Source: Parachlamydiales bacterium (lineage in GTDB: Bacteria > Chlamydiota > Chlamydiia > Chlamydiales > SM23-39). Taken from it: a DNA stretch of 5,054 nucleotides. Position numbers and translations under genes: made by a program. The notes beneath the pieces are model-generated. The model was given only the letters and a program-made list of their open reading frames with translations, was not told the origin of the DNA and made no database searches. Every line of letters starts with the position of its first letter. The stretch's first letter is position 1. The stretch covers positions 2,202-7,255 of the forward strand of contig PLXF01000188.1 in NCBI GenBank assembly GCA_003151315.1, written 5' to 3'. This document shows, piece after piece, positions 1-5,019 of this stretch.

Positions 1-29
1 GGCGCTCTAACCAACTGAGCTAACACCCC
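1..29 (-). tRNA. tRNA gene, 5' part only (possibly tRNA-Ala)
   Basis: Read on the minus strand, the sequence starts with the 7-nt acceptor strand GGGGTGT, then TA at positions 8-9. A complete D arm follows, with stem GCTC/GAGC closing the loop AGTTGGTTA, then G26 and the first two bases of the anticodon stem (CC). This spacing fits a tRNA exactly. The window ends before the anticodon, so the identity cannot be read. The G-rich acceptor and the GCGCC after the D arm resemble many bacterial tRNA-Ala genes, but that is only a guess. The gene runs off the left edge. Confidence 0.88.
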
Positions 30-51
30 ATATCGGTTTTATAGTAGCGAT

Positions 52-80
52 ATCGTACGGGATTTGGGGATTTGCTTCAA
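52..80 (-). promoter_or_regulatory. Candidate sigma-70-type promoter for the tRNA
   Basis: On the minus strand a -35-like TTGAAG (75-80) is followed, after exactly 17 nt, by a -10-like TACGAT (52-57; 4 of 6 matches to TATAAT). Transcription would start near 44-45, about 15 nt before the mature tRNA 5' end. That is a normal short leader for RNase P processing. Both the spacing and the position relative to the tRNA support it. There is no experimental evidence, and the -10 is imperfect. Confidence 0.45.
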
Positions 81-111
81 GGAAATATCCCCCTCATTCT
101 ATAATTCCCGC

Positions 112-148
112 TATACCACAATTGGTCAATAACTTAGAATTTGAGCTG
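112..148 (+). repeat. 37-bp dispersed repeat, copy 1
   Basis: This 37-bp stretch begins TATACCACAAT and ends AATTTGAGCTG. It matches 3729-3765, inside the MITE-like element, at 34 of 37 positions in the same orientation. The differences are at repeat positions 12, 14 and 25, all transitions. The flanking bases do not match, so the similarity is limited to this block. Here it stands alone, without the terminal inverted repeats that surround copy 2, just left of the large palindrome. It may be a remnant of a related element or a conserved module carried by several repeat families. Confidence 0.7.
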
Positions 149-155
149 CGAGAAA

Positions 156-246
156 GTACCCTAGAATCTTTCGACCGCGAAGCTTCGCAACCCGCTCTGT
201 ATTAATCAATACAGGGCGGGTTGCGATCGAAAAGATTCTAGGATAC
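156..246. repeat. Large imperfect palindrome (two nested stems)
   Basis: The outer arms 156-174 and 227-246 are reverse complements with one mismatch and one extra A. The inner arms 186-203 and 208-225 pair over 18 bp with one G-T type mismatch around a 4-nt loop (AATC). The right side is almost continuous (one base, 226, between stems), while the left side carries an 11-nt bulge (175-185) that itself completes a 12-bp palindrome with a HindIII site (177-188). No T-run follows on either strand and no gene reads into it from the adjacent sequence, so a terminator is unlikely. It looks like a REP- or MITE-type palindromic element lying between the tRNA and mnmM. Confidence 0.75.
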
Positions 247-292
247 GTTGACGCGGCTGAAATCCCAGGTTCTTGACCGATTGCGGTATACT

Positions 293-835
293 ATGCATAA
301 AAAAAATGCCCCACACCTCGATTTAGCCCACGAATATTGGAAATCTATTGTAACTTCGGACGATTTGGCCATCGATGCGACAATAGGCAACGGCCATGAC
401 ACCCTTTTTTTAAGTGGGCTTGCCAAAGAAGTGATCGGATTGGATATTCAACCTGAAGCGCTAAAGGCCACTGCCCAACGAACGGAAGGGCTTAATGTCC
501 GCCTCCATTTGCTCTCCCATGCTGAAATCCGCTCTATCCCGCTCCCCCACCCCCCTAAGCTTATCGTTTTCAACTTGGGATATCTACCTGGCGGCGATAA
601 ATCACTCACCACTCGGCGCGACACGACGCTACATAGCGCGCAAGAGAGCCTGACTTTACTCGCACCGGGCGGAGCCCTTTCGATCACATGCTATCCGCAC
701 GAGGAGGGGCTTAAGGAAGAAGCGGCTCTCGTGCAGTGGACTGAGAGTTTGGATGTGAAGAGCTGGCACATTTCCCATCACAAGTGGGAAGCTGGGCGGC
801 CCACTCTGCTATGGATTTGCGCGCTTCATTCATAA
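293..835 (+). CDS. mnmM: MnmM/YtqB-type tRNA (mnm5s2U34) methyltransferase
   Basis: This predicted class I SAM-dependent methyltransferase has 180 aa from ATG 293. The SAM-binding motif I is IDATIGNGHDT (residues 27-37), the acidic end of strand 2 is GLDIQ (D51), and the motif NLGYLPGGDKS at 94-104 is highly characteristic of the YtqB family. B. subtilis YtqB (MnmM) methylates 5-aminomethyl-2-thiouridine at the tRNA wobble position to the mnm5 form; the same cytoplasmic role is inferred here. An in-frame TTG at 248 would add 15 residues, but it borders the upstream palindrome. ATG 293 leaves about 26 residues before motif I, as expected for the family. Neither start has a strong Shine-Dalgarno sequence, and I see no convincing promoter. 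The last 125 bp are antisense to the 3' end of folC. In C. trachomatis the homologue lies next to murB, as I recall. Confidence 0.9.
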   Translation: MHKKNAPHLDLAHEYWKSIVTSDDLAIDATIGNGHDTLFLSGLAKEVIGLDIQPEALKATAQRTEGLNVRLHLLSHAEIRSIPLPHPPKLIVFNLGYLPGGDKSLTTRRDTTLHSAQESLTLLAPGGALSITCYPHEEGLKEEAALVQWTESLDVKSWHISHHKWEAGRPTLLWICALHS

Positions 836-1877
836 TAAAAAAGCTGCCGCAAACAATGGCGATCTCATCGGGCGCAAGGCGAATCAAAGCGTCGCCAACC
901 GTTGGAGCGCACTGAGCTTGATCGCAAAGGGAAGCTAAGACCTCTGGTTTTAATAACCGAGGAAACGAGCCTCCTACACACGTGATTCGTCCCGAATTTT
1001 TAAGAATCTGTAGACAGCTTCTCGCATCTTTATCCTGAGAAAATGCGACAATGTAGTGCAGTTTTCTCCGAGGAAAATGTAACTGCGCGGCTTGCACCAA
1101 TTTATCAATTCCATCGGGATTATGGGCCACATCGAGCACCGCCCGATCGGCCACTTGCTCAAAACGGCAGAGAGGGCGAGTTTTAATCCCCTTCTCGATC
1201 GACGCCTCGGAAACCTTAAGGATTTGCAGGGCGATTTTAGCCACGGAGCTATTTTCGTCGTCATAAAAACCGGTAGTAGATGTAGGCGCTCGAAAGGCTT
1301 CTACGTCTAAAGGAACCCTAGGGCCTAATACCGCGGGTATGCCTGGCTTAATAATCCCCCCTTTTTCCTTGGCGATTTTTCCCAGCGTATTGCCCAAAAT
1401 ATTCATATGGTCATAGTGAATCGAGGTAATTACCGACACCAGGGGCTCGATTACGTTAGTCGCATCGAAGCGTCCTCCTAACCCCACCTCAATTACCGCA
1501 TAATCGACTTTTTCTTGGGCAAAATAGGCAAAGGCAAGTGCGGTGGCATACTCAAAAAATGTCGCGTCGCCTGTGTCCATGATCGCAGGGAGTAGAGACT
1601 CGACGGCCTCTTCCGAAATCAACTCTCCATTGATGGAAATCCTCTCTCTAAAGGAGGACATATGGGGCGAAGAATAGAGACCCACGCGGTAACCCTCAAA
1701 GCGAAGAGCCTCGGCAATTTTATAGCATACGGACCCTTTTCCGTTCGTTCCCCCTACATGAATAGAGCGAAATTGTCGGTGAACATGCCCTTGCCAAGCA
1801 TCGATCCGATGCATATGTTCCAATGTAGGGATCGTTCGGCCGGGACAGGATAAAAAGCGTTGCATTAGATCATTCAT
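711..1877 (-). CDS. folC: Bifunctional folylpolyglutamate/dihydrofolate synthase
   Basis: This 388-aa Mur-ligase-like protein adds glutamate to (dihydro)folate using ATP in the cytoplasm. Visible motifs are the P-loop HVGGTNGKGSV (40-50), YSSPHMSSFRERI (68-80, folate/omega-loop region), the metal-site Glu in VIEVGLGGRFDATN (E130), HYDHMNILG (154-162), AKEKGGIIKPG (169-179, holding the likely carbamylated Lys) and DVAHNPDG (249-256) at the start of the C-terminal domain. It is somewhat shorter than E. coli FolC, mainly in the region around 185-215. The conserved fold ends near GSFFIMNEAR (344-353). The remaining ~35 residues are Ser/Pro/Cys-rich, look unconserved and lie antisense to mnmM. The start ATG overlaps the PHP gene stop within ATGAATGA and has no clear ribosome-binding site, so translational coupling is likely; ATG five codons in is an alternative. 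Chlamydiaceae, as I recall, use an unrelated FolC2-type enzyme. Confidence 0.93.
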   Translation of the reverse strand: MNDLMQRFLSCPGRTIPTLEHMHRIDAWQGHVHRQFRSIHVGGTNGKGSVCYKIAEALRFEGYRVGLYSSPHMSSFRERISINGELISEEAVESLLPAIMDTGDATFFEYATALAFAYFAQEKVDYAVIEVGLGGRFDATNVIEPLVSVITSIHYDHMNILGNTLGKIAKEKGGIIKPGIPAVLGPRVPLDVEAFRAPTSTTGFYDDENSSVAKIALQILKVSEASIEKGIKTRPLCRFEQVADRAVLDVAHNPDGIDKLVQAAQLHFPRRKLHYIVAFSQDKDARSCLQILKNSGRITCVGGSFPRLLKPEVLASLCDQAQCAPTVGDALIRLAPDEIAIVCGSFFIMNEARKSIAEWAAQLPTCDGKCASSSHPNSQSTAREPLLP

Positions 1878-2742
1878 GTCTATCTATTAGCTGTAAAAAC
1901 GTCTTCTCGTTTACCCATGAGCAACCCAATGGGATGTGGGGTTTAAATGCGCCATGATAATCGGAACCTCCTGTTGCAATCCACCCTTTCTTTTCGGCTA
2001 ATTGGAGCCAAGGAGCTTCCTGCGCTTTAGCGAGCATCGAATAGTAACATTCGATCCCATCAAAAGGTAGAGATAAAATTCTCTTTTGGGTGTGGCCCCT
2101 TTTTATAAAATGGGGGTGGGCTAAAATGGCTTTCCCTCCAGCTCGACGGATCTCTTGAATCGCATCTAAAGGGGTAAACTTCAAGCCGGGCGCATAACAA
2201 CAGGCCCCTTGTTTTAAGTAGACGTCGAAAGCATCCTTGAGATTCCTTACATACCCCTTTTCCATCATTAAAGCGGCGATGTGAGGCCGGCCTATGATTT
2301 TCTTCCCCTTAAACCAGTCGTTTTCCTGCCATTTGGGTGAAGGGGATCCAGCAAATTGGGCTAACTCTTCTTCGGTAATAAAAATCCCTTTACGATGCAG
2401 ATTTTCTAATATTTTCTGATTGCGCCCAGCCCGCCGCCTTTGGATTTCCTGAATAAACGCCCGTAAAGAAGATGCCTCCAAATCAAATCCATAGCCGAGA
2501 ACGTGGATCTCTTCAGATTCAAATTCGGTGGAAAGCTCGACGCCGGTCAATAAACGAATCTGCAAACTTTCTGCTTCCCGAAATAGATCTGGGGTATAGG
2601 CTTCGATCGTATCGTGGTCCGTAATCGACAATCCAAAAAGGTGCGTCTTTTTAGCCAATTGCAAAAGGGCTTGAGGCGAATCGCTCCCATCGGAAAAATC
2701 GCTATGACAATGGATATCGGCGCGGAAATCGGATCTATTCAT
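1870..2742 (-). CDS. PHP-domain phosphoesterase, RnmB/TrpH (YciV) type
   Basis: This 290-aa protein has a full set of PHP metal-binding motifs: DIHCHSDFSDG (H11, H13, D18), ITDHDT (D42, H43, D44), TGVELS (E69), IHVLGYG (H80), GRPHIA (H154), AHPH (H209, H211) and GGSDYHG (D261, H263). Order and length match the bacterial YciV/TrpH branch. Its E. coli member (RNase AM, RnmB) is a 5'-3' exoribonuclease that trims short RNAs and rRNA 5' ends, and relatives hydrolyse 3',5'-nucleotide bisphosphates. The substrate here cannot be told from sequence. Residues 132-148 (Ser/Pro/Lys/Trp-rich) look like a loop insertion between the two halves of the PHP core. The start lies inside the last codons of murB (8-nt overlap) without a good Shine-Dalgarno sequence, and the stop overlaps the folC start, so it is the middle gene of a coupled three-gene unit. 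Confidence 0.9.
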   Translation of the reverse strand: MNRSDFRADIHCHSDFSDGSDSPQALLQLAKKTHLFGLSITDHDTIEAYTPDLFREAESLQIRLLTGVELSTEFESEEIHVLGYGFDLEASSLRAFIQEIQRRRAGRNQKILENLHRKGIFITEEELAQFAGSPSPKWQENDWFKGKKIIGRPHIAALMMEKGYVRNLKDAFDVYLKQGACCYAPGLKFTPLDAIQEIRRAGGKAILAHPHFIKRGHTQKRILSLPFDGIECYYSMLAKAQEAPWLQLAEKKGWIATGGSDYHGAFKPHIPLGCSWVNEKTFLQLIDRHE

Positions 2743-3592
2743 GAATCACGCGAACTTCTGGCTCTAATAAAACACCCGTTTTTTCTGCCACTTGGGAACG
2801 GATTTTAGAAATCAAAGCGAGAACATCTTCGGCTCGAGCTTTACCTCCATTAACGATAAAATTGGCATGCATTTCTGAGACCCGGGCATCGCCCACGCAT
2901 AACCCTTTCAAGCCACATTGATCGATCAACAGTCCAGCGGGAAGATCAGGGGCGGGATTGCGAAATATACAGCCGGCGCTTTTTTCTTTATACGGTTGCG
3001 TTTTCAATCGATATCCTAAGATCTTGAGTTGAGTGGGTCTTGCCGTCTGTTCCGAATGGAGTAAAAATGTAGCCGACAAAATAGCTCCGCGCATCTGTTG
3101 AAAAGAGGATGTGCGGTATGAGAAGCTAAATTCCTGTTTATTCACGACGATCTTCTCCCCTTCTTCTGTCAAATAGAGCACCGATTCCAGGCAATTGGCA
3201 ACATCTTGGCCATTCGCTCCCGCATTCATAAAAACAGAGCCTCCGACCGTTGCCGGAATTCCTGAAGCAAATTCAAGTCCCGAAAGACCTTTACGAGCCG
3301 TATGAACACCTAAAAGGGAAAAGCTAAAGCCCGCGCCAGCGGTTACTCTGAGTTGGTCATATTCGCAAAAATCGATTTTATTGAGAAGAACAAGTCCCTT
3401 AAAACCTCGATCATCAAAGAGGCAATTCGACCCTTTGCCAATAATTAGATAAGGGATTTTTTCTGTGCGGATAAAAGTAAACGCCTCTTCCATCTGTTGA
3501 ATGGAGGAGATTGCTGCAAAAAGCTGGATAGGACCGCCTATACCAAAAGTAGAAAATTCTCTTAAATAACGGTCCCGTTCAAGCTGAAACAT
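2735..3592 (-). CDS. murB: UDP-N-acetylenolpyruvoylglucosamine reductase
   Basis: This 285-aa flavoenzyme reduces UDP-GlcNAc-enolpyruvate to UDP-MurNAc with NADPH, a cytoplasmic step of peptidoglycan precursor synthesis. The N-terminal FAD domain shows STFGIGG (14-20), IGKGSN (51-56) and GIPATVGGSVFMNAGANG (111-128). Catalytic residues are visible as R160 in SYRTSSF, S205 in SAGCIFRNP (proton donor) and E278 in LEPEVRVI. The Y-loop insertion of E. coli-type (type I) MurB is absent, so it is a type II enzyme of normal length. ATG 3592 is well supported by a strong purine-rich Shine-Dalgarno sequence 6 nt upstream. It is the first gene of the murB > PHP > folC overlap chain. nusB lies 218 bp upstream on the same strand, separated by a stem-loop and a mobile repeat that may alter co-transcription. 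Confidence 0.96.
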   Translation of the reverse strand: MFQLERDRYLREFSTFGIGGPIQLFAAISSIQQMEEAFTFIRTEKIPYLIIGKGSNCLFDDRGFKGLVLLNKIDFCEYDQLRVTAGAGFSFSLLGVHTARKGLSGLEFASGIPATVGGSVFMNAGANGQDVANCLESVLYLTEEGEKIVVNKQEFSFSYRTSSFQQMRGAILSATFLLHSEQTARPTQLKILGYRLKTQPYKEKSAGCIFRNPAPDLPAGLLIDQCGLKGLCVGDARVSEMHANFIVNGGKARAEDVLALISKIRSQVAEKTGVLLEPEVRVIHE

Positions 3593-3598
3593 CTCCTT

Positions 3599-3605
3599 CC
3601 TCCCC
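3599..3605 (-). promoter_or_regulatory. Strong ribosome binding site of murB
   Basis: On the minus strand GGGGAGG lies 6 nt before the murB ATG, and a second GGAG touches the start codon directly. It is the strongest Shine-Dalgarno sequence in the window and contrasts with the coupled genes downstream (PHP, folC), which have none. It suggests independent, efficient initiation at murB, as expected if murB begins a translational unit after the repeat-filled gap. Confidence 0.75.
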
Positions 3606-3614
3606 TACTTCCAT

Positions 3615-3680
3615 CGGCTTGAAGCTTTGAGCTGCCGTTTGGGCAAATCAGGCGCAGCGGCAGTTCAAAGTTTCAAGCCG
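3615..3680. repeat. Stem-loop of 23-bp arms between nusB and murB
   Basis: Arm 3615-3637 and arm 3658-3680 are reverse complements at 21 of 23 positions around a 20-nt loop. Both mismatches are G-T type on the plus strand, so plus-strand RNA would keep them as G-U pairs while minus-strand RNA would have two A-C mismatches. On the minus strand the stem is followed by the murB Shine-Dalgarno region, not by a T-run, so it is not a classic intrinsic terminator. It could be a REP-like palindrome or an RNA processing or stabilising hairpin between nusB and murB. The right arm contains the TGA (3673-3675) that appears to have been the nusB stop before the neighbouring MITE inserted. Confidence 0.75.
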
Positions 3681-3690
3681 AAACAGTATG

Positions 3691-3833
3691 TACTGCGTCC
3701 AGTTGAAAGTTAGACAACCAACCCATGATATACCACAATCGATCAATAACTTGGAATTTGAGCTGGCTACGCCTGATCAAAATTCTGGGCGCTATCATGG
3801 GGTTGGTTGTCTAACTTTCAACTGGACACAGTA
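3691..3833. mobile_element. MITE-like element with ~39-bp terminal inverted repeats
   Basis: The left arm 3691-3729 and right arm 3794-3833 are reverse complements over 39-40 bp with a single substitution and one extra base. They enclose ~65 bp that contains no gene. A near-identical end lies at 5020-5054, so this is a dispersed family. Ends read CTG...CAG, flanked on both sides by TA, which suggests a TA target duplication as in IS630/Tc1-mariner-type MITEs. The arm sequence TGTACTG...AGTTAGACA also recalls IS150-group (IS3 family) ends, so the parent family is uncertain. The interior contains the 37-bp dispersed repeat and a short inner inverted repeat (GAATTTGA against TCAAAATTC). The right arm overlaps the last codons of nusB. 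Confidence 0.8.
3729..3765 (+). repeat. 37-bp dispersed repeat, copy 2 (inside the MITE)
   Basis: This copy matches 112-148 at 34 of 37 positions in the same orientation. It begins at the inner edge of the left terminal inverted repeat and fills the first half of the element's interior. Because copy 1 lacks the surrounding inverted repeats, the block is either an older module captured by the MITE or the surviving core of a decayed element near the tRNA. Confidence 0.7.
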
Positions 3834-4266
3834 CTGCCGATTGGGACTCAGGAATGGAGTTTTCCGGTGCGGTGTAAACAGCGTCTAATATAGCGTTTAC
3901 AAAGTGGGCGCTTTCGGGGGTGCCGAATTTGCGACATAGGCGAATCGCCTCAGCGATAGCCACTTTGGGGGGGATCGATTCATCGTACAAAAGTTCATAG
4001 ATCCCTAAGCGCAAAACCGATTTTTCGACCCGGGAGATCCGGTCAAATGTGTATTCGGTTGAAATGGGCCTAATTTTTTCGTCGATTTCGTCTTGCTTGC
4101 TCAAAATATGATTTACCTTCACCTCAGCCTCAAGCATAGAGCGGCGGGTTACCTTCAGCTCATTCATCAAAAAAGGGATGATTTCCTGCTCATCTCCAGT
4201 CCCGAAATTACGGCTGAAAAGCATCTGAAAAACGATTTCTCGAAATTTTTGAGGAGGTAAAGCCAT
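3811..4266 (-). CDS. nusB: Transcription antitermination protein NusB
   Basis: This 151-aa all-helical protein pairs with NusE (ribosomal protein S10) and binds boxA RNA to support antitermination of rRNA transcription. Family hallmarks are KFREIVFQMLFS (7-18) at the N-terminus, the core RISRVEKSVLRLGIYELLY (76-94), the conserved IPPKVAIAEAIRLCRKFG (98-115) and HFVNAILDAV (121-130). The NusB fold normally finishes just after this last helix. The 20-residue tail is therefore dispensable-looking, and its last six or seven residues (from V145/L146) plus the TAG stop are encoded by the right arm of the inserted MITE. ATG 4266 has only a weak AGG upstream, but it gives the usual N-terminus. The gene is divergent from the exonuclease and lies upstream of murB, the order I recall for Chlamydia (CT832-CT831). 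Confidence 0.95.
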   Translation of the reverse strand: MALPPQKFREIVFQMLFSRNFGTGDEQEIIPFLMNELKVTRRSMLEAEVKVNHILSKQDEIDEKIRPISTEYTFDRISRVEKSVLRLGIYELLYDESIPPKVAIAEAIRLCRKFGTPESAHFVNAILDAVYTAPENSIPESQSAVLCPVES

Positions 4267-4288
4267 ATAAACCTGTTAAACAGCTAAG

Positions 4289-4297
4289 ACTATACCA
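4289..4297 (-). promoter_or_regulatory. Candidate extended -10 promoter for nusB
   Basis: On the minus strand TGGTATAGT matches the extended -10 pattern TG-N-TATAAT with one mismatch. Transcription would begin near 4282, leaving a leader of about 16 nt that contains the weak AGG before ATG 4266. I see no good -35 at 16-18 nt spacing, which extended -10 promoters can tolerate. It lies in the AT-rich divergent gap between nusB and the exonuclease gene. Confidence 0.35.
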
Positions 4298-4362
4298 AGA
4301 TGCAGTGTTTCTTTCTATTTTTAAAAAAATTAGTTACACTCAGCGGAGGCCACAAATATTTG

Positions 4363-4392
4363 TTGCTCTATAGCGAACTGTTTCGCTAGAAT
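4363..4392 (+). promoter_or_regulatory. Weak candidate promoter for the exonuclease gene
   Basis: TTGCTC (4363-4368) and TAGAAT (4387-4392; 5 of 6 matches to TATAAT) are separated by 18 nt. Transcription would start near 4398, which is downstream of ATG 4391 and would require the internal GTG at 4427 as the start. The -35 matches only 3 of 6 positions. The interpretation stands or falls with the start-codon choice. Confidence 0.2.
4371..4388 (+). other. Perfect 7-bp hairpin just before the exonuclease ATG
   Basis: TAGCGAA (4371-4377) and TTCGCTA (4382-4388) pair perfectly around the loop CTGT, ending 2 nt before ATG 4391. If transcribed from further upstream, it would occupy the place where a Shine-Dalgarno sequence is expected. 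A good GGAGG (4345-4349) lies 41 nt before the ATG, too far for direct use. It may be a translational control hairpin or simply a chance short palindrome. Confidence 0.35.
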
Positions 4393-5017
4393 GAAAATCT
4401 TGTTGAATCGCTTTTGGAATGGGATCGTGATCGGAGTATTTTTAGACACTGAAACGAACGGACTCAATTCCCAGATCCATAAAATTCTGGAGATTGCGAT
4501 CGCAATCGTCGACCTTTCAACAGGAGAGCTCAAAGAAGAATTTCAAGCTATGATTACCCAGCCCATCCAATCGTGGGAAAAGAGCGATCAGGAAAGTCTG
4601 CGGATCAATGGCTTTACCTGGGATGAAGTTTCTAAGGGGAAAACCGCCCGTCAAGTCTCTCAGGGAATTATCGATCTGTTTATTCGATGGGGCGTCAAAC
4701 GTAAGCAGGCGGTATTTATCTGCCAAAACCCCTCCTTTGATCGGGTCTTTTTCTCGCAGTTGATCGACTCAGATACGCAAGAGCTTTTAAGCTGGCCCTA
4801 CCACTGGCTCGATCTCGCCTCTATGTACTGGGCTCTCACTTTAAAAAAAGCGAAAGAGGAAAACACGCCCCTCCCTTGGGAGACCGGTCTTTCCAAAGAT
4901 ATGATCGCCTCTTCTTACAATCTTCCGGGCGAGTCTAAACCCCACCGAGCTATGAATGGAGTTCGCCACCTACTCCTCTGCTACGGAACTGCTGTCGGAT
5001 TTCCTCAAAAATCATAA
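4391..5017 (+). CDS. DnaQ/RNase T-like 3'-5' exonuclease domain protein
   Basis: This 208-aa protein has a DEDD-type exonuclease fold. Exo I motif VFLDTETNGL supplies D19 and E21, NPSFDRVFF supplies the Exo II Asp (D117), and PHRAMNGVRH (184-193) is the Exo III region with His185. In typical DEDDh enzymes an Asp sits five residues after this His; here that place is G190, so the fourth acidic ligand appears to be missing or displaced. It probably acts on nucleic acid 3' ends, but the substrate is unknown and epsilon proofreading is not implied. The annotated ATG has no Shine-Dalgarno sequence. An in-frame GTG at 4427 would give the family-like N-terminus (M)IGVFLDTET and follows a purine-rich GGAATGGG, so it may be the true start. 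It diverges from nusB; a MITE end begins 2 nt after its TAA. Confidence 0.85.
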   Translation: MKILLNRFWNGIVIGVFLDTETNGLNSQIHKILEIAIAIVDLSTGELKEEFQAMITQPIQSWEKSDQESLRINGFTWDEVSKGKTARQVSQGIIDLFIRWGVKRKQAVFICQNPSFDRVFFSQLIDSDTQELLSWPYHWLDLASMYWALTLKKAKEENTPLPWETGLSKDMIASSYNLPGESKPHRAMNGVRHLLLCYGTAVGFPQKS

Positions 5018-5019
5018 TA

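Noticed and set aside
66..92. Short stem GGGGAT/ATCCCC upstream of the tRNA promoter
   Set aside because: Only 6 bp with a 15-nt loop; not distinguishable from chance.
112..135. Promoter inside the 37-bp repeat (TTGACC and TATAGC on the minus strand)
   Set aside because: The two boxes are only 8 nt apart, far too close for a sigma-70 promoter, and a better-spaced pair lies closer to the tRNA.
273..301. TTGACC-17-CATAAA promoter-like pair at the start of mnmM
   Set aside because: Transcription would begin downstream of ATG 293 with no in-frame start close by that keeps the family N-terminus.
238..687. Minus-strand ORFs of 62 and 79 aa opposite mnmM
   Set aside because: They lie antisense to a clearly conserved methyltransferase and show no recognisable motifs.
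974..1310. ORFs of 96 and 72 aa within folC in other frames
   Set aside because: They are shadows of folC, whose frame carries all family motifs.
3615..3680. Intrinsic terminator of nusB
   Set aside because: There is no T-run after the stem in the direction of nusB transcription; the sequence runs into the murB ribosome binding site.
3688..3888. 66-aa plus-strand ORF across the MITE
   Set aside because: It is formed by the inverted repeats plus antisense of nusB; no protein-like features and no ribosome binding site.
4360..4389. Possible leader peptide (TTG start, 9 codons) before the exonuclease
   Set aside because: It has a non-ATG start and minimal length, and nothing but the upstream GGAGG supports it; kept only as a note in the start-site finding.
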